Notes under the pieces: generated by a model
What the model was told of the DNA's origin: nothing
Database searches by the model: none
Seen by the model: the letters and a program-made list of their open reading frames with translations, nothing else
In this document: piece after piece, positions 33,322 through 45,499 of the stretch
How the letters are laid out: the number at the start of each line of letters is the position of its first letter
Position numbering within the stretch: the first letter of the stretch is position 1
Made by a program: the position numbers and the translations under genes
DNA from: Paraconiothyrium sp. Pb-2020
Taxonomy: Eukaryota > Ascomycota > Dothideomycetes > Pleosporales > Didymosphaeriaceae
NCBI GenBank assembly: GCA_022419385.1
Contig: JAJUBI010000004.1
Span: 496,001 to 560,000 of the forward strand
Length of the DNA stretch: 64,000 nucleotides
Reading direction: 5' to 3'

Positions 33322-34852
33322 TACCCGATGATGGCATCTTGAGCGATTAGCGGCCGTTCCGTATTATTGGTATTGTACATTATTGTAATGGTTGGGTCAA
33401 AAAGGCATGGAGGATATGATCTCCGCCTGGGAAGGTTTCTATGTGAGGCGTTATCTAGCCCGTCGAGCGTTTGGCGAATGTCATCTTTGTCGACAAATCC
33501 TTGAGATGTTGATGTGAATGATTGAACTCAAGTTTGTGCTCTGTGGTCGATTTGTGCCTTGCCCAAAAGTCCACCGTTCTCTGCACTGCGGCGCGCTCAT
33601 TCCTCCACTCGCCCTCTAGCCCTGAGAATGGCGTCTCAACGTTCTGCATTCTGATAGTCCATTGTCTCTATCCACACTTTGCCATTCCTCGATCAGCCTC
33701 AGGTCCTGACTCCCGAGTATGTATACCCCGATAAACACAGAAGAAGGAGCCCGCGAGTGTACGGAGCGTAGCAGAAGCCGTGCACAGCTCATCCCAATCT
33801 TCTGGACGTATCACTGCTCCCACGGCTTTCTCACGGTGCTTCCATGTACACAATAGACCCTCTCTGAATCCGCAATGGGCGTCCACCTTGCAGATGCGGA
33901 TCGAACTTCTGGAATACGTTCGCTCAGAAAACGGAGCTGTTTATCAGTGCGTCAAAACAGCAATCAACCTGGAATGCAATGTCTGCATGGACTGTTCCTT
34001 TCTCCTGCATGAACGAAGCAGTCTCTTTGGCACACTCGAGGTGACCTGGATGTTATTTTCAGTTGCACTCTCAAACCCCAGGCGAGGATACAGAAGGCTT
34101 GTATCGCATCAGGGTTTTTGTTTTCGCCACACATGACTGTGTTGTGTCAACGCTTAGTTTGCGCCTTCCGCCGATGCAATGCAATCCAACCACCTCTCGC
34201 GCACTTTAAGCCCGTACGCGCATGTGCAGAGATTGTCGCTTGAAAGGCTTGATACCTCATTGCCGAGGTGTACTTGCCAATGGTTCCCACCGGCTATGAC
34301 GTCGTGTGGGGTTCAGTCTCACCATTATGGTTACGTTACGCGCACTCTACCTTGCTCTTCATCCTTCTCGGTGTCACTTCCGGCAAGTGTAGCGAGCGTT
34401 CTCGTCTTGGAGATCCACCCTTGACAGCTGCGTATACCGGTGAAAGCACAACGAATTGGCTAATCATAGGCTAGCAAGTCAGCCGCCTTGGGACGGGCTG
34501 ACTTGACGCTTAAACGGCAATTCCGACCGCTTGGGGTCCCTAATGGCCTTGGAACCTCAGACGATTCCACAATTGCTGAAGTACGATCCCCGCAAAAGGT
34601 TCTCCACGTACCCACCCTTTCAATTCACAAGACGATCTTCCCCGGATACGTCACCTCATGACTCGCACCGGCTTCCTCGATTGGGCTCTGGTGCATCTGT
34701 CGAATGTGTACAATGGCCGTTGCGATACTACATATGCATGATATCGGCTTTGGTTATGTCTCTTCCTGGGTCGTGCTGCCTACTTCTAGCACTCGAGTTT
34801 TATCGAATCCTACAGCTTGAATTCCATTTCTCGAAGTCCATCGTCAGCAGTC
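33322..34852. other. long upstream region of the sugar-type MFS gene
   Basis: This 1.5-kb spacer has overlapping minor open frames on both strands, none convincing. It holds a perfect inverted repeat at 34475-34505, listed separately. Confidence 0.45.
34475..34505. repeat. perfect 10-bp inverted repeat, 11-nt loop
   Basis: CAAGTCAGCC at 34475-34484 is matched exactly in inverse complement by GGCTGACTTG at 34496-34505. It stands about 350 bp upstream of the MFS start and could be a dimeric factor site or a hairpin. Confidence 0.6.
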
Positions 34853-36595
34853 ATGGGTGGAGTTCTTGAATTGAGAGGCAAGCGCCTTATAGCAGTCATA
34901 TTGATGACCGCTGGCTTTGACTTCCTGCTGGTCGGATGTAATTATGACCCATGTTTCTTCCATCGGCATTCGCTGACGAGCATCAAGATGACCAAGGTCT
35001 CTTTGGTGGAATCCTTGGTGGAGAACGCTTCAAGAACACGCTAGGCAACCCGAACCCTACAATGACCGGGCTTGTCACCGCGATATATGACATCGGATGC
35101 GCGTTGGGAGCCATATTTGCCTTCATGCTCGGCGAGCAGCTTGGACGAAAACGATCGATTATCTTTGCGAATGTTGTCGTTATCATCGGTGCTTCTATCC
35201 AAACCGCGTCTTTCGAGTACTGGCAGATGTTCGTCTCGAGAATCATAGGCGGTATTGGTGTGGGCTTCTCTACGGTTGCTATTCCGATCTTGCAGTCTGA
35301 GACGCTCCCTGCTCACAATCGTGGTGCTCTCTTGGTCGTTCAGTCTGCGTTAATCATCATCGGCGTTGCGCTCGCATCGTGGCTTTGCTTCGCTTGCTTG
35401 TACGCGAATAGCTCGCTCCAATGGCGGTTTCCGGTATCCTGCCAAATCTTGTTCTCGATTTTGGTGCTGAGCTTGTCGCCTTGGTTGTGTGAGTCGCCTC
35501 GCTGGCTGGCTCAGCGCGGTAGAGTTGCCGAGGTAAGTTCCCCTGTGTCAAGCATTCGTCAACAATGCTGAACTGTCGGTAGGCAAAAAGCATCATTAGC
35601 CGACTACTGGACAAGCCTCTGGATGATGAACAAGTGTTAGGTCAGCTCCAAGAAATTCTAGATGCGATCGAAGCCGAACGGAACGAAGAAGAGCCCTCGT
35701 GGGGTGAGGTCTTCACCAACTCATCCAAGACCCGCAATCTCCATCGCGTAGTTCTTGGAATGGGCCCTTACATGATGAATCAATGGAGTGGGGTCAACGT
35801 ACGTAACGCCCTTATATGAAGTCGAAATGCCTTAAGACATGATTACCTTGAGACCAGACCCCTTTCCTAGCATACACTAACCTCTACCTGCGCATCTAGG
35901 CACTATGCTACTATCTCGCCTACATCCTCGAAAACTACATGGGCTACTCACCCAGCATGGCCCTGATCCTCGCCTCCGTCGCCTTCACCCAATATGCCGT
36001 CTTCTCCTGGCCCCCGTACTTCTACATCGACCGCATCGGTCGCCGCTGGTCCGTCATGCTCTCCTCCGCCGGCTGCGCAATCTGTATGGCCATCATCGCC
36101 GGGGGCCTCTCCAAAAATAGCTTCTCTAGCGCTGCAGCAGCAGTCGCGTTCATCTTCCTCTACCTCGACTGCTTCACCTCTGGCATCCTGCCCGTCTCCT
36201 GGTCCTACTCCTCTGAGATCCAGCCTCTCCGCGTGCGAAACAAAGCTACCGCCGTGGGCGTCTTCTCGCACTGGATTAGCAATTTTGTGGTGGTCATGGT
36301 CACGCCGATTGGGCTTGATTCTATCAAGGGGAACTATTTCTGGGTTTGGGCCGTTATTTGTGCGAGTTTTGTGCCGCTGACGTACTTCTTTGGAGTTGAG
36401 ACGAGCGGGAGGACGCTCGAGCAAATTGACGCATTGTTTTTTGATGAGCCGAGGTTGTTGATGGGGTTGAATCCGGAGAATAGGCGGGTTGTGCGGGGAA
36501 GTAAGACGGATGAAGAGCAGCGGTACAGGAATTTTGCGCATTCAAATGAGAAGGAGAAGGTCGTTATGTCTGAGCGGGTATCGGAGAGCATTTAG
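34853..36595 (+). CDS. MFS sugar-type transporter
   Basis: Four exons (34853-34937, 34988-35532, 35583-35798, 35900-36595) give 513 aa with all joins in frame. The short N-terminus runs straight into span 1 and the GYDQGLFGG motif. Family signatures are GEQLGRKRSIIFAN between spans 2 and 3, RIIGGIGVGFSTVAIPILQSE, CESPRWLAQRGR at the end of the first half, DRIGRRWSVM in the second half, and VETSGRTLEQID after span 12, close to the usual ETKGxxLE. Relatives import hexoses, pentoses, quinate or disaccharides with protons; the substrate is not predictable here. Confidence 0.92.
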
Positions 36596-37122
36596 AATGG
36601 CGCATAATGGGGTATCCTACGCTGTCCGCGCTGGGACATGACTGCAGCGCGGCCTGCCCAGTTTTATAAGTTCCATCTCGTCGAAAAGATTGCCGTGGGA
36701 AGAGTGCTTGATGATGGCGAAGTGAGGCAGCAAGGTGGTACTGGTCATGCACTGGTCCGTACGGCCCAATCAGCAACGCCTATGTGTTCCATCTGGCGTG
36801 TCATCCATACTACGTAGTTGCCAACGTTGCGACTTGACAGGGCCCTGATGCGCCTCAAGTCACGTTTTACGAGAATGCATCATTCCTTCTTGCTTCACAT
36901 TTTGCCTTCGCCGAATCGCATGAAGCTCTTTCGCTTTCAGCTCCAAACCCGTGACGAAGACACGCAAGCCACTTACGCAGAATCGTCATGCCAATGCCAT
37001 TGCTCGAGTGAAGTAGACCAAATGCTAGCTATTAGCGCCACAGCACTCCTAGTAAAAATCACATTAGTAAACCAAGTCTATTTCTATCCCGACATCATAC
37101 TAGCCACGCCATCTTCGCTACT
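36596..37122. other. convergent 3' spacer
   Basis: It lies between the stops of the MFS transporter and ECM29. The open frame 36818-37378 overlaps the last ECM29 exon on the other strand and has no domain, so it is not called. Confidence 0.5.
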
Positions 37123-40100
37123 TTACTGCTTCCCCACTTTCGCCAACACACCCCTCACAACAGCACTCCTTTCCCCACCACCCACCTCGGGTTTAACCTT
37201 CTCCCCAACCCACCCACATCCCCCAACCTTGGCAACAATGACTAAAGCCTCCGCACGCTTCATCCGCATCGCCTCGGGTAGCCCCTCAAAGCTCGGGTCG
37301 AATAGCAGCTTCTCCAGAGCCTCCTTTGCCTGGTCATTGACCATGACGTCGGTAGGCAGACGCTCAAAGAGAGCCTGAAGTGATGTGAAAGTCGTGACGT
37401 GGATGTCTTTCGCGTGCGTAGAGTTCGCTTTGACGATGAGGGGAAGGAGGGTGGAGAGGTGTGTGTTGAGGGCCTGGGGGGTGAGGAGTGAAGTGTTTGG
37501 CGAGCGTGTGAGGGCAGATATACATGCCGAAAGCGTCTTCTCCTGCCTGTGGATACGTCAATGAAAGGCCGTATCGGGGGAGATATGAAGGGTCGGCATA
37601 AGGGAGGAGATAGCTTACAGTTGCACATCCTTCATCGGCTCTCCGCCATCAACGTCCATCTTCTCTCCGTCTTCATCCCCACCAAGCACCTCTTCTAGAA
37701 CATTTTGTACAATCTCAACTACCGTGCTTGAGAGTTCTAGATCTGTTCGTGAACCGCAGATTTTGCCCAAAGCTTCGAGCGCATGCGGGCGATATGTCTT
37801 GTTCTGCCTCTTCGCCTCGCGAATAGTAACTTTCTCAATCTGCTTCGCGACCTTTTTATCTTCTCTCCACAGATTCTGTCCCCGCTCAACGAACCGTACA
37901 AAAGCGTCCAGGACGATCTCTTTGCCATCCCATGTTTTCCCACCCATCGCTTTGTCGAGAGATGGCCACACGGTTTCCGCGTTGGCTTTGGCGAGGGTTT
38001 CGCTGCCTGTTGTGATCGACATCACGGCATCAGCTATAGTTTTCGCGGCTGCGTGCTTGAGCACCCATTTCTGACTTTCAAGGTAATTGTCTGAGAGGCT
38101 GACGATCTCTTTGAGGTAGAGCAGAACTGCCCGCGATCCCGCGACATTGTCAGACCACGTGTCGTCGAAGAGTCGCTTGACCTGTTCATTTGTGTCGTGT
38201 TTCGCGAGGAAGATGAAGGGGAGGAGCTCCGAAGAAAGCGATGTGAAGCGGTCTGAGGCATTCTTAGAGATGGACAGGACGATGTCACCGGCAGTGAGGC
38301 GAGACTTGTCCTCTTCGGAGTTGAAGTAAAGTTTTTGGCAGAAGGCGATGGTGGCGATGAGTTGCTTATCGGTGGCGACGCGGGCGACGTAGCCTGCCGC
38401 GGCGGCATATGAGGAAGACACGGTGTCGTTCCGATCGTGCACATACTTTTGAATCGTTTTTAGAAAACCGTCAGCGTAGGGTTTGAAGAGGAAATTGTGC
38501 CGTGTGCTGAGGGTAACGAGGATCCTGGAGCACCCTACTTTGGAAGGGAGGCCGACTGCGTTCTTCATTGCGACTTCGATGCGTGGCAGGAGGACTTTCA
38601 TCGTCTCTGCGTCGGCGAGGTCGAGACAGCGCTCTATAGACTCTGTGAGGGGCGATGAACGTACGCTTTGTAGGCGCATGTCGTCTATCTTCTGCTCAGT
38701 AAGATTGTACTTTGAGGCGTTGAGATGAACATAATTAACAGCTTCAGGCTCTAACGAACTCAACAGCCCCAGAAGCCTTTCTACTAGTTCGGGAACGTGT
38801 GGGTTCAGCGTCTTCGCATTGCTCTTCTTGACGATCTGGACAAGAGTGTGTACCGCGAACATACGCACTTCCTCAGCGCTAGATTCGAGACCAGATCCGG
38901 AGAATAGGAAGGGAAGAACCCGTGAGAGCATCGCATTCGCGGTCTTGACCGAGGAGTCACCCGCTTCCAAAGACCGCGTCAAGATGCCCGTAAGCACTCG
39001 AGCGAGGGAAGCTGCGGCAGCACGTACAGACTCCTTGATATCATCGAGAACCTTGAAGCATTTATCCCAGATGTCGCCAAGGTACTTTTCGTACTGTAAC
39101 TGTTAGTCCAAGTGTTCGTTCGCGACGCTGGCGAACCCACCTTATCAATATTTCTTCCTTGCACTAAGTCTGAGATGGCTGCGCAAGATGCTTGACGCAC
39201 ACGCCACTCTTTTGTTAGAATACTAGTAAGTAGGTCATCCATGATGGCATCAAAGTTCTTGTCGATGGTCGCGGACGAGTCTTTCACCAGGGCATTCCAG
39301 ATGTCATTCATGGATCGTTGAACGTTAGGGTTCGGATCAAACCTATAAACTATTAGGATTGACACCCACGCTTCTCCAGACCAACATACCTATAGCGATA
39401 TAGCTTGGGGTATAGTTTCGGATTCTCAGCCAGGTATCCATCAACGCTAGAGTCCGAGAAAATATTACTTAGGCCGAAGCGACCGAACGCTGCGCGGCTT
39501 GACCAGATGGAGTTGTTGGAGGCCAGGGACATGAATCGATAGACGAGACTGGAGTCGCCGACCTCCGAAGCAAGGTTGAGAATATCCTTATAAGTCGTGA
39601 TCGAACCATCACCAGTAGGAAGAGCACCCGGCTCGAAAAGCTGCGTATCTTCCGACACGGTACCAGACATCTTCGCCTTATTGTCCGAGAATGAACCTAC
39701 AAGGTCACGCACCAAGTCGTCCTTGAGTTGGCGATCACCCTTCTCATATACAAGGCCCAGACCTCGCGATGCTGCTTCTTGTACCACCTCATCCCGGTCC
39801 GAAAGGCAGTACTTGAAAGCCAACTGACACTGAGGGAGGTATTGCTGTATTTCAGATTTATGTCCGCAGTACTGCAATAGGCATAAAAGCCAGATCACGG
39901 AAGCCTTCTTGAGAGATGGCTTAGACTGTTTGCAACCATTCAGTGTCTTCTCCAGGACAGCGGTCAACGTCTTTTCGCGCTTAGGTCCGGACGGAGTCAA
40001 TGGTGATGCATCCCAAGGATCGTGCGATTGTGTCGTGTGTTCGATGTCGAGCTCCGCTATCAGCGCTTTCGACTCCCATCCGCAGGCGAAGCAGCTCAAT

Positions 40101-43100
40101 GCTTCACCAACCGAGAATTGTACTTCAGGTTGCCGTACTTCATGTAGCTCGTACAACCTATCAGCGACGAACCTATAATCGCTTTTCTCATCGTCGTTGC
40201 TTGTTTCGTCGGTCGTAGTAGACAGATGCCCGAGTGCAAGGATTGCGCTTGTCGTTCCAGCCTTTGCAGAGTCGTAGACCTGCTGAGCAACATCCTGGAA
40301 TTTTGCGTAGGAAGCCATGCTAGAAGGGCTTATGACTTGAAACAGACTGAGCTGATCTATGCAAGTGAATATGGAAGCCTTCAATGTAGCGTCTTTTGAC
40401 TCAGCTAAGATCCTGAACACGACATCGAGGATCTTCTTCAGAGGTTCCTCATTAGTAGAGTATGACCGGTCTCGCCAATGCGCACGACTAAGATAGTAGC
40501 CCAAAGCCGCGATAGCACCACTGATCTGGTTGATCTGACCACCAACAGCGTCTCTCCATGTCTCTATCTTTCCATAGAGTAAGTCATGGGATTCTTTGAT
40601 GACCTGCACTTGAACATCTTCATGTGAAGCCAACAATCCATAGGCGTGAGCGGCTGCCGTCCGACGGTTGGCATTGTTGGATAGTACGGAAGGCTCTAGC
40701 GTGCGGAAGTCACGCAACAACAGTGCACGCTTCCAGATGCTGTCAGGACACAAGGATAGCAAGCGGACAAAGCTACTCCCAATGTCGCCGACATCGCTTA
40801 GCTCGTCCCGTGTAAGTCGGTCGAAACTTGCTCTTAGAAGTATAGCGAGTGACGATGCATGCGTATCGATAGCAGCAAAGGCCCGGAATGCTTGACGTGC
40901 GCGGAGATCGGTAGTCATGAGGGTTTCAAGCTTACGACCCCAATCCTCTGCAAGCTTCTCGTGTATATCCTTGTCTGCGAGTGCGGCGTGCATTGCGACT
41001 TGAGAACAAAACGTGATGACAGTGGGTAGTGTATGCGAGAAGCGTTGTTGGAACACATGTGCTTGTGATACAGCATTCCCATTATCATCTACATCCATGT
41101 CATCGTCGTCTTCGCCTTGTCGAGCGAAAATGAACTGGACGAGCTCGTCAAAATTCGGGAAAGGGATGTTATCCCCTTGAGCATCGATACCTGGTATTGA
41201 ATTCGACATGTTGAACCAATATGGATCGAGACCTATTAATCGTCGTTAGCAAAGTTCTTGATCTTAGTACGGACTTTGTGAGTGCACCTTTTCGTCCCTC
41301 TTCTACGACCTCATGTCTTTCACTGCTCCCTCCGCTTACGGCAAGAATATCAATCCATCTGGCAAGGACATCATCGTATGGCAGACACCTATTTGCAAAC
41401 CTTGTAGCTGTATATCGAGTGCTTCTGAAAACCTGGTCGTCCCTCTCCTTGCTTGAGTCGAAAGTGGCGGAGTATTTGAGCAGTATTTGCCTAAACTTTG
41501 GTCGTATTGAGTCGTTGAGGGATTCCGAGAACGCACCAAGTACAGACGAAAGAGCTTCATCAATGCTGACTGTCACTTCTTTCCCAGAAGCGTCTTCCCT
41601 CAACGAGCGAAAGAGCCATTCGAGTAGATCCAAGTTAGGCTCAAGGAGGATGGTCTTGGGTGACGCTTTGGCCAACAACCCGATAGTCTCGTATCCATAT
41701 CCACGAAGTTCCATGTCCTGATCTCTATCTGGTACCGGCCAGCCTTGGTCCTGCAGAAACGCTCTTAAATTACCCACTAGGCCTTCTGCAACAGTTGAAA
41801 GATGTTCGGCGGCACCTCTTCGAGCAACGAAGTTGACTAGCGCGAAGATCGCTGAGCGATACTTGGATGCTTCTCTGCCTGCGGTGGTCTTGTTCATCGC
41901 ACTCAGTTCAGGTGACAGCAATCCCTCCTCCACGATACGAGCGATATCTTTCGGAAATGTTGTACACGTCACAGACTTAGCGAGTATTCCCAGGATCCTG
42001 ATACGAAGGGGGACCTTGACTGCCAATGTGCCTTCCGGTGCTGCTCTACATGACGTTAGTAATCTGTTCCCATCTTACAACTATCTTTACTCGATCTCGA
42101 GATACGGGCGCCACTCACGAGCCGAAGTAGAGACCGAGCAAAGTCTTGAGAACTTTTGCATCTTCCAGGTCTTTTGTAAGAATGACACGTTTCAATACAT
42201 CCTCTCCCACTTCTGAGATTCGAGAGTTGGTATCTGCAGACGCGAATAGCGCAGGAAAGAATTTTTCATCTTCGGTGAACAAGCCACTTGCCAACAAGCG
42301 TGTCACAAGAGCTTTGGACTCCGTCAAGTTCAAGCCTGCATCAGTACTTGGGTCCCACGCGTCAGGTTTGCCCTGTAGGGTGAGGAATTTGTACTCTTCG
42401 GCAGAGAGACCGGGGCACCGCATGGAAGCAGCCACATCTGGATTGGCTGTGCGAATAACGGTGAGAAGCAGGAGTTTGCCGAACCAATGCGAGAGAAAAC
42501 TTGCATCATCAGCGTGGATGCCCAAGGTAGAACGGAGTTCGTCATCCTCTTTACTGCCTCGAAGAGGAAGCTTGAAATGTGTGAGAAGGCGTAAGATTAG
42601 ATGAAAAAGCTGAGAAGCGTGCTGTTGGGACTTGTTGTAGTCGTTTGCAATCCCCTGAAGCAGGATGGGAAGAAGCTCGAGCCTTTCGGATACAGGAAGA
42701 CGTGATATACCCTGTTGTATATACAGGATATCGAAATGACGGATCAGGGCCACGTCGCCGTTCTCTTTGAATTGCTTGAGCAAAGCGGCTACTGGAAGTT
42801 TGATATCCCTGGACGCAGTCAGATGGATGGAATCCTGAAACAAGCAACCAAGACATACGGCGATTTTATGCGGGTGTTGACATGTTGGCAGATGGATATA
42901 ACCTGAATTTGCCCCGATTAGCAGGGCTCGGGGCTCAAAGACGATGGAAGTAACGGTTGAGAGATACCTTGTTCCTAACGGTAACGCTATCAGACCCAAG
43001 TTTGAGGAGTAGAGGAGCCAGATAAAGCTTCAGCAGATCTTGCAGCTTCTGTTCCGAGTCGGCCAGAGCTATCCTGGAGAGATAGATGGTGGTCAGTATG

Positions 43101-43195
43101 TTTTGATTCGAGTTTCGGTTAAGATTGCCTCACCGCATCTCAACCTTTCCCACCAGCGCTAACTCTCGCGCTTCTGGCGACTGTGTCGACGCCAT
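37123..43195 (-). CDS. ECM29: proteasome scaffold/adaptor Ecm29
   Basis: Nine exons join in frame: 43195-43134, 43073-42968, 42902-42859, 42808-42119, 42045-41288, 41232-39390, 39342-39141, 39093-37619 and 37546-37123. The product is 1867 aa, almost the length of yeast Ecm29. The N-terminus has the conserved opening LALVGKVEMRIALADSEQKL, then VRNKVISICQHVNTRIK and KLPVAALLKQFKENGDVAL. The middle has GLDPYWFNMS and long HEAT-like helical repeats. The last exon (QEKTLSACISALTRSP...) is needed for the full C-terminus; without it the frame would end at a stop in the intron. Ecm29 bridges the 20S core and 19S cap of the proteasome and acts in quality control and stress-driven disassembly. Confidence 0.93.
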
Positions 43196-43381
43196 CTTGA
43201 GCGCTGGAGTTTGTGTATTGGTGATCCCCGGTGTGGCTCACAAGTAGGCGAGCGAAATGTACGCCACAGGCAGCGGCGATTGCGTGGCGGGGCTTTCCTG
43301 CCTCTATGACAAAAAAAGTCACACACGCAAGCTACTGCTGAGAAATGAAGCACTTGTCAGACGTCTTCTGCCTTCTACAGG

Positions 43382-43388
43382 TTGCCAC
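43382..43388 (-). promoter_or_regulatory. GTGGCAA, PACE-like core, ECM29-proximal
   Basis: The plus strand reads TTGCCAC. It is about 190 bp upstream of the ECM29 start and oriented with that gene. In yeast the Rpn4 site GGTGGCAAA drives proteasome genes; use of this site here is inferred. Confidence 0.35.
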
Positions 43389-43725
43389 ATCGCGTGCCGA
43401 CATTCACTGGTGGACACGCAGGGGTCTATTTGCGGCGGAAGCGCGAATCGGGCGTCGGGATTACAGCGCACAGACCACCAATGAGTGACGCACAGCTTCA
43501 TTGCCTGGGCCAAACAATGCCGCCGGTGGTGCAAGACAGTCGCCCTCCACATAACACTCTGTTGCCTGACGCCGTCCACCTCAATCTACTGACCCCTACT
43601 CTGCAGGGCTTCAGCGCGACCTCCCCTCCCCCTCGCCTTCATCAACGCGACTGCCGGAACCGATCGTAAACTCCGGCAGCAGTTGAGACCCGCAGTACCT
43701 TGCTGTGCGACTGCTCTTCGACAGA

Positions 43726-43732
43726 TTGCCAC
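43726..43732 (-). promoter_or_regulatory. GTGGCAA, PACE-like core, UBX-gene-proximal
   Basis: The plus strand reads TTGCCAC. It is about 215 bp upstream of the UBX-protein start. It is the second copy in the shared promoter and has the same orientation as the first. Confidence 0.35.
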
Positions 43733-43942
43733 TGTGATATACTTCGTTCCCTTACAGCTCACGGAACTTGCTCGCTAGCACGCCACGAGTGCGCAACAAC
43801 CCATCGTTGACGTGTTCATGGGCATTTGAGCTACCCCGCCGTCAACGTCGAGCCTTCATCATCGGCCGCCACTTCTGTTTTACGACCAAACCTTCCTTTC
43901 TCAACTTCGCGTCCACAACACACACTTCTCTGTACCGGCGCC

Positions 43943-45499
43943 ATGGACGACGAAAACATTTCCAACTTCGTTGCGATCACCTCTTGCGAGCCAGCAAAAG
44001 CTGCGCAATACCTGAGCTTGACTGAAGGCAACCTCGAACAAGCCATACAATTGTACTTCGACAGTCCCAACCTCGACTTTGGCGGAGCACCAGCTGCTCA
44101 ACCCGCTACTTCCAATGCAAGTAACCCGATTCCGATCGACTCTGACGACGAGATGTCCGACTTCGAGCCCACGGCTTTCGAATCGAATGCCCCACCCCGA
44201 GCTCAACCGAATACTGAAGATGACGAGGCAATGGCACGTCGTCTGCAGGAGGAGATGTATGGTGCTGGTGGCGGTGCTGCTGCCCAGGACGAGGTTCGCG
44301 CTCCAATGGAGCGGAGGACAGAGACATTGGTCGGTCCCGACGCCAATTGGGGACCCGGAAGCGAAGAAGATATCAATCAGATGGTTCAAGAACAGCTCGC
44401 CCGCCGGCGAAATCCTGCGTCTCGCCCAGGTATATTCAACCAACGTAACACGCAGGCTTCAGTGTGGGATAATAGCGGTGATTCAAGCGCTCGACGACGC
44501 GAGCTAGCCACTGCCACTGGTGGCGCCTCAGAGCAGTCGTCGAAGATGAACATGCTTGCAGAGTTGTTCAGGCCTCCATTCGAGATCATGTTCCAGCAAC
44601 CCTGGGATAAAGCGCGCGACCTGGGAAAAGAAGAGTCGAAATGGCTCATTGTCAACGTCCAGGATCCTGCCATTTTCGACTGCCAGCGTCTCAACAGGGA
44701 CATATGGAAGAATGATGATATCAAAGACACGATTCGGGAGAACTTCATCTTCATACAATACGCCAAGGATGACCCCCGGGGCCAGGAGTATATGAATTAC
44801 TACTTCCAAAATCGTGAGAGCGCGGACGCATACCCACACATTGCTATCGTCGACCCGCGAACGGGTGAGCAAGTCAAGGTGTGGTCAGGCCCTCCGATTC
44901 CCGAGCCTGTCGATTTCCATGCCCAGCTACATGAGTTCTTGGATCGCTACAGCCTCAATTTGAACGTGAAGAACCCTGTTGCAACACGCAAGTCCGAAAA
45001 GCCAAAGAAGGACGTTGGTCGGATGACCGAGGAAGAGATGCTTGAAATGGCTCTCCAGAACAGCCTAAGCAAAAACGATCAAGGCCCAAAGGACGAAGAT
45101 CCAGATGCTCTTACGAAAGGTGACGTTGCCAACAAGGGAAAGGCGAAGGCGGAGGAGCCAGCAGAGTCAGTGGAGGAGACGAACGGGAATTCGCCGTTTG
45201 CGCAGATTGCCTCGGACAACCCGCACACTGAGCCTACATCGACCGATCCAACAGTCACTACTCGCATCCAGTTCCGTGGCGGCCCGGGTCGGCCCATCGT
45301 TCGACGTTTCAACTTGGCAGATCCAGTCCGTCGCATATATGAATGGATTAAATCTGGACACCCTTGGGAAGGTAAAGAAGGCGCGGACTTCGATCTCTCC
45401 TTCATGGGCAAGAACCTTCTAGAAGTCCTAGACTCAACTATTCAGGAGGCCGGCTTGAAGGGGGCGAGCGTCATGGTGGAGTTCACTGGTTCGGAATGA
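43943..45499 (+). CDS. UBA-UAS-UIM-UBX Cdc48/p97 cofactor (Ubx5/UBXD7-like)
   Basis: A single exon encodes 518 aa from MDDENISNF. Domains in order are a UBA-like N-terminus (AAQYLSLTEGNLEQAIQLYF), an acidic linker, a thioredoxin-like UAS domain (about 200-345; PWDKARDLGKEESKWLIVNV and NFIFIQYAKDDPRGQEYM), a UIM (EEEMLEMALQNSLSK) and a C-terminal UBX domain (TRIQFRGGPGRPIVRRFN, IYEWIKSG, EAGLKGASVMVEF). The usual FPR loop of UBX appears changed to SFMGKN. Ubx5/UBXD7 links ubiquitinated clients to Cdc48 and to cullin ligases. The ORF opens at 43826, but the domain start fits Met 43943. It is head to head with ECM29. Confidence 0.92.
   Translation: MDDENISNFVAITSCEPAKAAQYLSLTEGNLEQAIQLYFDSPNLDFGGAPAAQPATSNASNPIPIDSDDEMSDFEPTAFESNAPPRAQPNTEDDEAMARRLQEEMYGAGGGAAAQDEVRAPMERRTETLVGPDANWGPGSEEDINQMVQEQLARRRNPASRPGIFNQRNTQASVWDNSGDSSARRRELATATGGASEQSSKMNMLAELFRPPFEIMFQQPWDKARDLGKEESKWLIVNVQDPAIFDCQRLNRDIWKNDDIKDTIRENFIFIQYAKDDPRGQEYMNYYFQNRESADAYPHIAIVDPRTGEQVKVWSGPPIPEPVDFHAQLHEFLDRYSLNLNVKNPVATRKSEKPKKDVGRMTEEEMLEMALQNSLSKNDQGPKDEDPDALTKGDVANKGKAKAEEPAESVEETNGNSPFAQIASDNPHTEPTSTDPTVTTRIQFRGGPGRPIVRRFNLADPVRRIYEWIKSGHPWEGKEGADFDLSFMGKNLLEVLDSTIQEAGLKGASVMVEFTGSE

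Larger units (their letters stand above)
43196..43942. promoter_or_regulatory. bidirectional promoter ECM29 / UBX-protein gene
   Basis: About 750 bp separates two divergent ubiquitin-proteasome genes. Two copies of GTGGCAA, the core of the yeast proteasome-associated control element, occur here, one near each gene; open frames in the region show no domain. Confidence 0.5.

Noticed and set aside
37615..37617. Stop codon as the end of ECM29
   Set aside because: It lies in the last intron; the exon at 37546-37123 continues in frame and brings the protein to 1867 aa, as in yeast.
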